DNA of 64,000 nt from assembly GCF_023343835.1 (NCBI RefSeq), contig NC_064437.1, forward strand, positions 40,883,967 to 40,947,966, written 5' to 3'. This DNA is from Lagopus muta (Eukaryota > Chordata > Aves > Galliformes > Phasianidae). Shown here one piece after another: positions 36,341 through 48,652 of this stretch. The notes below the pieces were generated by a model. That model ran no database searches. It saw nothing but the letters and a program-made list of their open reading frames with translations, and was not told the DNA's origin. Positions within the stretch are counted from its first letter, which is position 1, and every line of letters begins with the position of its first letter. Both the position numbers and the translations under genes were made by a program.

Positions 36341-38399
36341 AGTTTCTGCTTTAGATAGAGAAAATATATATTATTCGAGCATACACTGTTTTTGTTTGAT
36401 GATATGCATAAGAAAAAATATTTATGCTCATCTAAAAAGGCTATATTTTTCCACAGAAAAATGAGTATCAGTGTCTTATCCACACAATTTAATTATTTGT
36501 TTTATTATTTTAATTATTATTATTTTATAGTCCATTAGCCATATGAAAATACACCATCTCAAGCTAGAAAACAAACTGCTTTACTGCTCAGATAATAGGA
36601 AAGGTATCAGTGACATTTTCCCAAGTCTCCCTCACCTGGCCTGATTTTCTCATTTTTCTAGTTTGCCCTGAGTACAGCTCATGCAATTCTACCCTCTTCT
36701 CCCTTTATTTTCACTTATTGCTCAGAGATATTCTTTTACAGTTTCCCCTATCACTCCAATAGAAATACTTCCCTATAGGTCTATCAGCAAAGAAAAAAAA
36801 AAAAAAAAAACTCTCAAGTGAATGCTGGTGTCAAGAGAAATTTAGATGCTTATTCTTATTGGGAAGTTTAATAGCAATCTAGAGCAGTAAAATGAGTTTG
36901 CAGTAATTTTACCTAGAGCTTCCCAGTGCCATACTGCACACTTCTCAGCATGTTCTTACAACAGTTCGTTTTTTTCTAACTGCTCTCTGAGGTGATCACT
37001 TCCCTCAACAGTTCAACAAGAAAATCTCCCAGCCACATTTAAAGGTCATTGGCCATACTACCTCTCCACTATAGCTTCTTGTCAATTTATCTGTTTCTCT
37101 TTGCCATTCATCCTTTTCAATGCCACACTTTCTAAGTAGCTTTCCTTCAGGTGAGATGTGAGACTTAAAAAACCCAGTGTTCCCAGGGATCCTATAGAGC
37201 AGCCTTTCAACGTAGCTTTGTTTTAAAGCATCCTTCTACAACAGGAGGACTAAAACAGACTACAAGTAGTCAAACATCAAAAAAGAGAGAGGGCTTGTTT
37301 TACCAAGGTATGACAGTAACATGTTTTGCACCTTTAACTATCAAAAGTGTTACTCCCTTATATTAGGTATAGATGATGATTACTATTATATACATACAGA
37401 TATACACGCATATTTAAAAAAAGACAGGTCAAGAAAAGAAGAAGTTACCACTGAGGATGATGTTGTTACCTTCTGCACTGCTAAAGAAGGACTTAAAAAA
37501 AAAACCACCTTTAACCAAATTTCACAGATTCTGTAGACATGGTGGGAACTAAGGCCCAACAATTTATGAACCAGCATATGAGAACTAGGATTTATTTGAC
37601 CATTTTCAGAAATTTATAAATGTAAATCTAGTGAGATCTCTGACACTGATGCAGTACCAGTGTTACAAAACAAAACATCTTAAGCTTGTTACAAAGAATG
37701 GGTGAACAAAAATTCAACAGGAAAATCAGCTTACTGAGTTTTTCTATAATCAAAAGATGCGGTCAGACAAATGTAATGCAGTTTAGGACAACTGATCTTA
37801 GGACATCTGATCTTAGCAGAGGATGTGATTTGGTACTATTACATCTTACATGCTAAAACTTCAGGCTTTCACTGAAACAGGTCGTCCTACTCCTTTCCTA
37901 TTCCTAGGGGCTTACTTTGTCTCAAACACTGGCAGTGTAAACCATCACACAGTCATAAAGCAAGTCAGTTCCCAGTCTGACTGAAACACTACTCCCTTAC
38001 AATGTAGTAGCGTTCTCTACATTGACCATTTGCTGTACTGATTTAGGCAGTAAGTCACATGGCCATTTGTTTCAGTGTGTAGGAAGTGGCAGCACCATGT
38101 GGCTACAGGAAAGTAGGGATGGAGCAGAAAGTGTAGGCATTACCAGGATATGCCCTACTACAGCTACATGACACTAGGTTTAATGTATATCACAGTCTGA
38201 GACATTACGATTGATCATGTGTGTCCTTTTATCCCTCTAATGTAAATCAAAGAAGTCAGTAAACACTATCAGGGAAAGCTGCTATTTGTTAGTCAACCTT
38301 TTCAAAACAATTCAGCCTCAGGCAGATATCCAGAGACAAAATTTCTGACTGATTTAGCAAAATTATAAAGAGTAGAAGAAAGGAATCTTTTAAAAAGCA

Positions 38400-38600
38400 T
38401 GCAAGGATGATCAAGTATTTACTACTGGTAATCAGAGGTATGGAATGGATTTTGCAGGAGGAACAACTAAGTTAGAATGGACTCTTCAGGCTGGAAAAGA
38501 GCCAGCAAAGCGGGGATTTGAGAGATGCTGGCAAAATATAAGAAACAATGAAATAAGAAACGAAGTGCATCAAATGAGGTTAATTAGAATGAGGTTCGAA
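38400..38600 (+). mobile_element. ancient L3/CR1-type LINE fragment
   Basis: GACTCTTCAGGCTGGAAAAG followed by GAGATGCTGGCAAAATATAA resembles the '..CTTTTCAGCTTGGAAAAGAG..' block of old amniote L3/CR1 elements. It is heavily diverged and its borders are uncertain. Confidence 0.45.
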
Positions 38601-40261
38601 GCAAAAACAAGGTAGGTCTTCACACAGTTAGTAGGAGATACGTGAATTTCTCTGCTATGTATCTGTGGATACTAACAGTTAACATAAATTAGATGATGGA
38701 CTAAATAAATTAGAGCCAACTCAGTGAACCAGACAGAGCAGAATACAGCCAGGCTGAAGAGCTGAACAGACCTAACAGCTTGTGACTGTGGAAAATAGGA
38801 GGTCTTATCATTCCTTCCTCTCTACCCATTCCTCCTTTTTTTCTTTTAAGGCTATACTCCCCTTCTGCACATTCTGACGCTTATATGACTGGACAGTCGC
38901 ATTAATCTCTCAAGACCAGTAGAAATATTTTTTTTAAGGGTTGGTTTTCTGCTAGATTAATAAGTTAAATCATCTGCCCATGCAGTCAGTTAAGTAGGTC
39001 TTGGTGGGTTGGTGGGACCACCTGGCAGATAATGGTAGAAGAATAGGAAAGGTCTTCCCTTGATGGCTCTAGTAAAGCTACTAAACATACACATCTGAAT
39101 CTCTTGAACGAATAATGCAACTGACTGCTATATGATCCTGTAATTCCTACGCTATTTTCTATCTGAACAATAAGAGACACACTGTTATTGCAGAAAATCA
39201 CTGCTAATTTTTTTAAAGTCTTAGTTGTACTATTTTTTTTTCTACTAAAGATAATAATGCCAAGATCATTAACAGGCTAATCCCTAAACCAGATCTTTGA
39301 TTTGGAATTCAGAACAAAAACCATAAGAAATCCCAAATTTAAAAACTGAACAGGCAACAATGCTGAGAAACAGCTTGGAATTTCATTCTGAAATGAAATT
39401 ATTTCCCTCGAGGTATCTATATATTTCTTTCTTTTTTCAGTATATTATATTTACGATATTCCTCATAATAGTACCTAAAATGGTAAGTGCTGTAATTTCC
39501 AATTCAAATATGTCTGTAAGCAACCAACTTGCTAATAATTGTAACAATGGATTACTTGGATTTTGTTGCAAGCACTGAGTTCCAGCCTTCACAAGTCCAT
39601 GGACAACAGTGCTACCTGTATGTGGCAGACAACCTGGTGGCAGGTTCTTAGCAGTTGTTGGGCATTAGAGCTCTCCTAAGCTAGTTACTGAAGATTAATT
39701 ATTGACATGTGAAAAGACAACTTGTTTTTTTTCAATTTTCTTATATTTTTATTTTCTCTTAACACGTGGGGATTATCTTCCTGGCAAACAAGAAAAAGCA
39801 AAGAAAGACAATGGAGAAAAATAAGGGTAGGGAGATAGAGGGAAAGATACAGGCAAGAACAGAAAGTGATATTAGGTAAAAAAGAGGAAAAGTAAGGTAA
39901 GGATTCAAGTGGGCTGAGCAACATGAATTTACAGTGGCTGGGATCTAGAGTCTATAGCATCAGGGGTTTTCTTATTTTTTCCTTTCTGACTTGTAATCTG
40001 AAGAAGAGAATGTAATCCACCTTGGAAACAAAACTGCAGTTATAAATCTGGTACCTAACCAATGAGGAAGAAGACTCTCAAAATTCTCTGTCTTCAAAAC
40101 ATAATTAAAGTTGCAATTACTGTTGTTTGCCCAAAACAAAATAGTGTATAGTTTGTGCCATTCTACTGACTGGAATAAAAATATATGAAGTAACAATAAA
40201 AAGGGTGATGACACATGATAGTGTAAGCTTTTTCTGTTTTTATTATTATTGTTTTTCACTT

Positions 40262-40640
40262 CAGGAGGAACTACTTTCTTGTGCAAATAGGCATAAAATT
40301 TGTACCAATTGCCCTGCTTCTAATCGATTTCTACTTGGCACAGTTTGCCAGATGCTGTTTGGTCTTAGTGTTGCCTTGACCTCCACCGGTGACACTGGCC
40401 CCTTTTTGCTTTGTTGCCCAGCATTTTCCCAGCAGGGAGGTCCCACCCCTCTAATAGTTCAGTTGCAACTTTTGCTGAAGGCTTATAGGTTACCCATATG
40501 TTGTACTGGAGGGGCCAGCATGACAGGAATTAACTCAGAAGTGGCGTCCAGCATTGTCGCAGGAGCTTGCCCAGGGGAGATTATAAATGCCCCAAAACTA
40601 ATTAAATATTTTGTCTCCTGCTGGTAAACAAAAGCAAATG
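40262..40640. promoter_or_regulatory. candidate conserved noncoding element upstream of ATOH7
   Basis: An island of higher GC and higher complexity inside AT-rich sequence, open in frames on both strands because stop codons are scarce. It contains TAATCGAT, ACCGGT, CATATG and CTAATTAA. It lies about 6.2 kb upstream of the ATOH7 TATA box. There is no domain signal in the 140-codon + frame, which makes a protein unlikely. A call from composition only. Confidence 0.4.
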
Positions 40641-43600
40641 AGGGCAAAAATATGAAATGCCTGATTTAACATGTATCTATAAGTAGCTTGACAAGAGCAA
40701 GCCTGAAGTCAGTGATGCATGATTTAAAAGCCTGTAATGGGTCAAAGCTGTTAAATAAATGAGACTTTTGTCTATTATTCTTCACTTTGTATACTTGCAA
40801 AATGTACTTACAGTTGGTTTTCTGAATATTTCACAACAGCATTTCTGGAGGAACAGCTACACAGTCCAGGCTTTTAGAAATATTCAGAACTTTCAGTTTT
40901 GCACTGAAAAGAATTCAAAAAAAATATGACCACTCAAAGACATACATACAAGGGGGAAGTGATTGTGTTTACAGTAATGTTTGCAGACTTAAACTGTCAA
41001 ATGCTGCTTCATAAAGATGAGATACAATAATTCTCATTTAATAACATGTTTAAGGACATGTATTTTTTTAATTAGTAGCCAAGTGACTTTTTCAACGAAT
41101 CAGAATTATTTCAAAAATCAGTTAAACTATTTCAATAATGGTTCAAATATTTTTGATACTTATTATTTAGTAAATTAACAGTCTTAAATAATATATAGGG
41201 ATATTATTTAAAATACACTACTGCAGACTGAACTTCTTTTACTAATACATAATAATAACAATTATCATCTAAATATTCCATGAATACATTTTAGAATGTT
41301 AAGTACTGTCTTTCCAAAAGCCTAGTAGTTAAGATGTTAATTCTAAACAGAATTCCCACATGCTAATTTTATATACATGCTTAGCCATGCGTTTATATAA
41401 TCCAACTACAGTTAATGAGACTAAACAAATAAGCAAAACTAAAAATAACAGTAAGATTTGGTCATCATCAATTCATAGTGCTGTTAGAGTGAACCAGGCA
41501 TGGACTGATCTAATGAACAAATAGCATTCACTTTTTCTGGGATGCTAAACTCTTTCTGTTTTCCATAAGCATATCTTTACTTACTTTAAACATTTTTTTT
41601 TAAATGATAAGAAGAAAGTTATCTTTATTTGCTGAAAGATGGCAAGAATCACAAACACGGGTAAAAGAAAAGGAAAGACAGAAAACAAATTGGTGTACAC
41701 GAATATATGTGTATTTTTATATATATACAAGCATATCTGTTTCATTTTTAGTGGTACTTTACCATTGCATTTTGACTTTATAATTAAACTATTATGTAAA
41801 TTAAGTAATGCGCATTCAATTAAAAAAAAAAAAGTTTACACTGTTAACTGTAAGGCTTGATGTTGTAATTAATGCTTTCCAACTTAACAAGGAACTTTTG
41901 TAGCTCTATTTTTTGTATCCTGCCATAGGCAGATGAGCACACACGCATTCACACATACAACACATCTGCTCTTTTGTCCAAATGGACAGCAGGACGCCAC
42001 AGAGGTTTTTCCATCAAAAGGAAATGCAGTCCTGAAAGATTAAGATGTTGTAGTCAGGCTCATGGTAACGTGTGATGTTTCAGCTTTTCAGATCTGCCAA
42101 GTGTCACATTTCCAAACTAACGAATTAGATGTGACAGATATATTTTAAAAGCCAGTACTGAAGACAGTTGTGAATAGAGGAGCAATGTGGTAACTGGTCA
42201 GACATGAGGCTGGATGGACTTAGAATGCACAAAGGACAATGTTTCCCACTAGGTACAAACTGATACAGAAAAAGGATTGAATATTTAGTATCAAAAAGCT
42301 TGTTATTTGTTTACTGTTCTCCTGTGGAGCTAGCTGTTTTTTTTCATTCCTTACTATTCTAGAGATATCAAGAATCTCAAATGACAGCATTATATCAAAT
42401 TTTACCAGCATTTTCTCTTGAATGATCCAAATTCCAAGTTCAGGAAGTTTCCTCAGCCTTAATTAATATCACAGTGGAAATTTCAAATAATAAAAAAAAA
42501 TTCTACAATATAAACAGCCACTTCTGCTAAATATGTGTGCTTTGAAATGTACAAATAATTGTGTTCATTCAATTGCTTGTATCATCACCCACTTGTGGAC
42601 TTTAATTCCTAACATAAAAAATGCAGTAAGGCAGCCACATTTCTACTGGAGAAGCTGGTCTTCTTCATGTGCCATCGAGAATCAAAAAGATATGTATCAC
42701 TTTGGTTTTCCTTATAGCTCAAGAAATGTTTGAAGATGGTAATAACTACAGTTCTGTAATCCAGACTGGCTGACAAATCTGCATTTAATAAAAGTACTGT
42801 CAGTTAAAACAATTAGTCTTTCTTTTATAATGCAACACCAGGAAACTGTCCAGGCCAAGTTCTAACACATCAAAATGTCAGGAACGCAAGCTTTAGAGCA
42901 ACCGCTGCTTAATCTAACAAACCAACAACAAGTTCCAACGTGCTCAGGACAAAGTTGGAAGATTATAAACAGAAAACACAAAATATAACTTATCCAGGAA
43001 ATGCAAACATTTCCAGTACAGTTTATCAAGCAATATAATAGATTCTTCATAAGCTTACATTTTCATACTAAATTTGGATGTCTTTCTGATATACATAAAT
43101 CACAACATGCCGGCTTCAATACCTAGATTTCTCTGTGAAATGTTACCTTTTGTGAAATGTATTGAGGATACTTAGATAGTGGTCTTCTATCTGTGCAGCT
43201 ATGAAATGCAGAAATGACTCAAAATTACCTAAAAATCCAAGACAGCAATCCAACAGATCTGAAACTATGAAGAATTCAGGCAAACTGCTCACAGCTCAAG
43301 TTCTCCTGCTATCTCTATCTTCTTCTTTAGGGAAAGAACACTCCTTCTTTAAGCCATTAAGTGCAAATAAGTCATTCAGAAAATTTAAAAAACCTGTAAA
43401 ATTTGAGTGAAAAAGAAACAAAGCCAAATTTTGCTGGTATCACTGAAACCCAAAACACACCAATATGTTATTCATTGTCTTCCTCTGAGATTTGCACAAG
43501 ATAGGAACATAGAAGACTGCACAGGGAACACAAACATGTGTCCTTTTTGTTTTCCAGGAAGGATTTAATGAATTCTACAAAGATAAATGGATGTAAAGAT

Positions 43601-43840
43601 TACATTGGACTCAATAAATTGTACAAGGCTTCTAGGTAAGTGCACACTGGGTAACACACGTGAGAAGGTTTGTCTCAGTTAAGAAAAAATCGGCATAATC
43701 AGTCTCAGGCTGCAATAAGGGAAGTAAGATACCTGAAAAGAGAGAAAAAGACAGAATCTAGGACCTCTCTTTTTCTTGTCTGGCAGGGTATGAATTCATA
43801 CTTTACTATTTTAGTGATCAGTGTTTCACCAATTTTTTGG

Positions 43841-43890
43841 TTTTTTTTTTTTTTTTTTTTTTGTTGTTGTTGTTGTTGTTGTTGTTGTTG
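43841..43890. repeat. T22 followed by (TTG)n microsatellite
   Basis: A T run at 43841-43862 runs into about nine to ten TTG units ending at 43890. It looks like the evolved tail of a retroposon, but no body is recognisable. Confidence 0.9.
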
Positions 43891-44323
43891 ATTTCATAAT
43901 CCTGGGGCACAGAGCAAATTAACACATACTCCCAGTTATCAGAGAAGATTTTAACTTTTAAAGTACAACTCCCAGGAATTCTTCCTGGACCTGTCTGATT
44001 TCACTGTCTTTCCGTCAGTGTTGGTGCTTAGGAGACAACTTATCCTTAACTTATCCTTAGGAACTTATCCTAAAAAATCCTTTGTTAAGAACTTCTAAAA
44101 TTGGAAAGAAGTACCAATTAGTCAGTATTCTGACTGGGAATAATGCAAAGGTGTCTTCTAGTACCCTGGGATATGGTGTGCGCTACTTTGGAAAGAATCA
44201 ATCAGTCAGAGATTGATGAAGGGGTGCTGAGGTCAGGTTTGCAAACACAGAACCATCTGCAAAGTCTCCTGGGTTGGTACCTGCAGCAGAGTAATTTACA
44301 AGAGCAGGTGTTTCCTTTTAATC

Positions 44324-44344
44324 TTTTTTTTTTTTTTTTTTTTT
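44324..44344. repeat. poly(T) tract
   Basis: About 21 T residues interrupting an otherwise repeat-poor segment upstream of ATOH7. Confidence 0.85.
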
Positions 44345-44789
44345 CTGCTGAAATTGTAACTTTACTGAGAAAATGCCTGCAGTTGGTTATTAATAGCAGA
44401 CTTCATCTATTGATGCAATTAACTGCTAAGGTTTCTGAAAGTTGCAGTTAGCGCGCTACTTAAAAGCGCAGGTAAGAACAGAGACTGTGATATTAAATGC
44501 CTGCATCAATCAAATGTGTTTTCAGAAAGTTACTACACACAAATCTATTAAAGCCCAAAAAGCTGTTTATAAAACAATGATTTTTGTTCAGAAAGGTGAC
44601 TTAGAAATTATCATAATTGTCATTTATTTCAGTTTATGGCTGTAAACTGAATATATAAAATAATAAATACATTTATGAACAAAGGAATCTTTCTGAAACA
44701 GAATAAAAATTCAAGAATGCCAAGTGGAATTTCCCACCTGAATTGAGCTTGGCTGATAGGCACTCAAGTAACACACCTTTGGCTTGGAT

Positions 44790-44870
44790 CCAAAACGCGT
44801 AAGCAATAGGACAGTAGAGAACACCTGGATTCAAATTCATGTTTCTGGATTTCTTGTACCTCAGAGTTCG
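44790..44870 (+). repeat. possible MIR-like SINE remnant
   Basis: AGAGAACACCTGGATTCAAATTC resembles the box B side of amniote MIR-type SINEs, with TTTCTGGATTTC following. There is no clear box A, so the evidence is weak. Confidence 0.25.
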
Positions 44871-45506
44871 ATCCAGCTCTGCTCAGCCTATATTCCCCAA
44901 ACATCCAAACAGTCAGAGCATCATTAACTTCAGCTAGTGACAGACACAGGGAATATGCCTAAGACTTCTAACTATACTTACATGGTAGTCTCTATACAGA
45001 GATATATTTTCTTTTCCACCACACAAAGTCAATTTATCCCCTACAAGTTCCTTCTGCTCAGTTACTGAGATATTTGAAACTGCCTTGTGTTTGCTTAATG
45101 TATTTTATCTATGCTATATAGTTTCTAACAGGAGAAAAATAATGTATGGGAAAGTGGTTCTTTGGTTTGAGAGTATTACAAAAAAAAAATCACGTAACAC
45201 TTGGAAAGTGCATAAAACTTACCTATATATGACTGAGAACACTGTACCCAGGTGATGTTCTATCTCACCAACGAGTAAGGGAAAAACAACAATCAAATTT
45301 AATTTCTCTCTACAGAAACCAATGAATTTAGAAACATTTAGAATTCAGAGTTACAGTACTCTGCTTTAGATGCTAAGTCTAAATATCAAAGGCTACAACT
45401 GACCTCCAGTCAATTTTTCTCCCATATTCCTACTACTGAGGATGGTGATACTTCATGTCCATATTCTTTTGAAGCTTTACAGGTAGAGTTTGCAGCAACT
45501 TTTAGG

Positions 45507-45568
45507 AAATGAAGGAAATAAAGGAAAATGAAGAAGGAATAAGGAAAGAAGGAAATTAAAGAAAGGAT
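45507..45568. repeat. GGAAAT/GAAGG purine-rich low-complexity tract
   Basis: About 60 bases of almost pure purine built from GGAAATAAAGGAAAATGAAG-like units. Simple sequence, with possible triplex potential. Confidence 0.75.
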
Positions 45569-47119
45569 ACTGACTCAGCAATGACAGAAAATAAAATTCT
45601 TTGTTCTGTCCTATTGTATAAGGTTGGTAATGATTTTAAGACAGATCTACCCCTCTGCAAACACAAATTAGTAAAAAGTTCCTGAAGTCAGAATCAAACT
45701 GCTTAATTTGGGTATTTCTCAGTTAATAACTGAACTAATTTAATTTTCATTTGATACATCATCGCCCTCAATTTTCTTCTGTTTTCCATTTCTTCTCCTG
45801 GGAAGGTTCCCTCTGTTCCTGGCATGTTTCCTCATCACTCTAATGAGTACTGAGACAAAGAAATCTTTCATTTCTCAGAAATAACCATCTCATCTGTTGC
45901 TAATTTCCCTTCCTATTCCTTGTGAACACATGGCTCCTGTCTACAGCCTCTTGTTATGCATACAATTGTGAAATGTTCTATTTCAACTTCAAGCAAAATT
46001 TTCCAATTTCAGAAAAAGATTTTAATATATGCCGTCATTTTTCACCCTGTTAACACAGAAGAAATGCAAAGGATTTTCATTAATTCTTGAAGAAAACCTG
46101 TTAAAAGGCTTATTATATACAAAACTGGTTTTCTTTCTTCCCTTTTATCTGCACTTTCATTTCTATAGCAGCAGATTAACAGTTTCTATTGTTTGATTGA
46201 TTATTTTCTTATTCTGCTCTCTTCCTCTAAGTCATTTACATTTTCCCATCTCCTACATGAGCTGGGCTTCTGAAGCACACAACAATGAAGTAAAGTGAGC
46301 AAGTGTGCTGAAATTCTCATGTCTTGACTCCTGGATCCAGCCAGATCTTTATCCAAAACATGGAGAGCCTTGTAATGATCCTATTTCAGAAATCTGCGCA
46401 GTAAACACTTGAGTTTTACACTGATCATTTAAATCATACTATATAGTCTGTCCAACAAAAATGTTTCTTAAATTAAATTGTATTTAATTAACGTGAAAGA
46501 CCTAACAACTTGCATAAAAAAGAAGGAAGTCCGCAATGATGGCATCTCCATGAAGTTCTTGCAGCCAAATCTTGTAGAGTTACAACAATCTACAAATCGC
46601 GCTGCTTAAGCTGAGGATGACTTTTCTTCCCAGAAACCCATCTTTAAGTAATGTCTCGTTTCTGCTTTTTCCATGCTAAATTTGGCTCCTAGAAATTAAT
46701 TTAAATTTCAGATTTCCTCGTTCTGATGCAAAACTCACGTAACTTTGAGTCTCAGTACTTATTTCAAGTGCAATGAGCATTACACTTGGCACCACGGTAA
46801 GCTAGCAACTATCAAGTAGCATCCAGAATCTTGTTCAAAGTTAAGTCAGTTAAGTTTCATTAACGATATATCACTAGCAAAACTACTGGGTAAAAACTTT
46901 GAATGAAAATGTGAAACAAGACCACGCAAATACTAACTAATTTTGTTTGAAGTTCACACAATATACTTTTTCCATTAGGAAAGTCAGACAAAATTTGTTC
47001 CAACAATTTTGTTTACCGTTGACTGAAAATGTGCAATGTGCTAAAATAAGTCTTAGTGAGTAATTAGGATCACCAGGTCAACTGTACAATATTTCATTAT
47101 AATAAAGTTGCTACTTAGA

Positions 47120-47350
47120 AAATCAATGCTCTTTTTCTTGCCACTCTCAGCAGCCTTGCTTGCTTTGCATATGGCTGCATGTTTAATTAGCGATCCTTCT
47201 GTAAGTGTCTGCAATTAGCACAATGATGATTAATAAAATAACTCCTTTAAAGCTCAATTTAGGCAGCAGAACTGCACAATAAGGTATAATTAATTCATCA
47301 TTAATTAATCATGGCTGATTAACTAATCTGTTGATTAAAAACACATTACG
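47120..47350. promoter_or_regulatory. candidate homeodomain-rich conserved element
   Basis: A dense cluster of TAAT/ATTA cores (TTTAATTAGCG, CAATTAGCAC, GATTAATAAA, TAATTAATTCATCATTAATT, GATTAACTAATC) with a CATATG E-box and a TTTGCAT half-octamer nearby. No transposon signature. It lies about 13 kb upstream of the ATOH7 TATA box. Function is inferred from motif density and the known presence of distal ATOH7 enhancers in vertebrates. Confidence 0.4.
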
Positions 47351-47528
47351 GCATAGTATCCCACCTGAGCTCTGGTGATTTTTCTATCCAGAACTGAAAG
47401 AGACTAAGTAGTAGTAAACCATTAAAAAAAATGCATCAAGCAGCAAGTTTATTCATTTAGTCAGGAAATTTAGATAGCAGAGATACATAAAATTTTCCAG
47501 CCTTTGTTCATTATTAGCACCCCCTGGG

Positions 47529-47564
47529 AAAATAAAAAAAAAAAGAAAGAAAGAAAGAAAAAAA
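47529..47564. repeat. (GAAA)n / A-rich microsatellite
   Basis: An A-rich run leading into four to five GAAA units. Confidence 0.85.
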
Positions 47565-48237
47565 GTCCTATTTGTTAAATGTCAACAGATGAACAATAAT
47601 TGCTGTTTTAGATCATTTATATTCTTAAAGAGGTGGGTTGTTGTTTTTTTTTGAAAGCATCTCAGACAATGGACTAGACTCACACTTTTATAAACAAGAC
47701 TAAAGGAGCAAATGCAGCAAAACAAGCTTGCAGGAGGGCTCAAGGAGGTCTAAGGCACTAAATGGAAAGCGGTGATTTGCTTTATGAGAAGACAAGATCA
47801 AGGTGACTGCAAAACATGCCACTGCGACACTGCTGTTGAGCTGTCTCCATTGCAGTGCCTTGCCTACAATGACTCCACGTTTATAAATTGTATATCAGGT
47901 CCCTGAACTTCAGCAAGCCTGAACACAGGAAAACATGCATTTCAATGTGTTGATTTGCTTGCCACCTAGTTCTCAAGCTTTGTGGCATTTAAATCACATA
48001 CTCAATAAGTTCTGTGCAGTCACAATAACAAGGAACTTATATTTTAAATAAATCCTAGGATTTTCACACTGTCATTTGCCCCCAGATACTTGGGCTTCAG
48101 TGAGTTAAAAATGTTGAAATTCAGAATATCTGGAACTACAATAATTTGTCACAACTAAGTTCTTCAGCATTTATAAAGGACTGTATATAAGATTCAGCTG
48201 TTCCCACACTGTGACAATGCCTTTGAATTCACAACAC

Positions 48238-48428
48238 ATTATTTTCAGGCAATGGAATGGGCTGCCCAGGAAGGTGGTGGAGTCACCAACCCTGGAGGTG
48301 TTCAAGGAATGTTTGGATTTTGTGTGGAGGGACATGGTTTAGTGAGCACTACTGGTGGTAGGTGGATGGTGGGCCTGAATGATCTTGAAGGTCTTTTCCA
48401 ACGGTGGTGATTCTGTGATTATTTTCAG
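48238..48428 (+). mobile_element. CR1 3' fragment with 11-bp target-site duplication
   Basis: A CR1 3' end at about 48249-48417: CAATGGAATGGGCTGCCCAG through CTGAATGATCTTGAAGG, ending GGTGGTGATTCTGTG. It is bounded by an exact direct repeat ATTATTTTCAG at 48238-48248 and 48418-48428. The right copy runs straight into an older CR1 fragment, so this copy appears to have inserted at that element's 5' border. Confidence 0.9.
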
Positions 48429-48652
48429 CAATGCCCAGCTACAGGACAAGGGGCAATGGGCACAAACTGGAAGCTCCATCTGAACACAACAAAGATCTTC
48501 CTTACTATGAGGATGACAGAGCACTGGAACAGACTGCCCAGAGAGGTTGTGGAGTCTCCTTCTGTGGAGATAATCAAAACCCACATGGATGCTTTCCTGT
48601 GCAACACACTGCAGGGAACCTGCTTCAGCAGGGGATTGGACTCTATTAAGGA
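48426..48652 (+). mobile_element. older CR1 fragment beside the preceding insertion
   Basis: GCCCAGCTACAGGACAAGGG, GGCAATGGGCACAAACTGGA, GAGCACTGGAACAGACTGCC and AACCTGCTTCAGCAGGGGAT are standard CR1 words from just upstream of the region carried by the neighbouring copy. It stops short of the CR1 3' terminus, at about GGATTGGACTC. Confidence 0.9.

Noticed and set aside
40205-40627. 140-codon open frame on the + strand as a new protein gene
   Set aside because: No domain, no family resemblance, no splice or promoter context, and an overlapping open frame on the other strand. Better explained as a conserved noncoding island with few stops.
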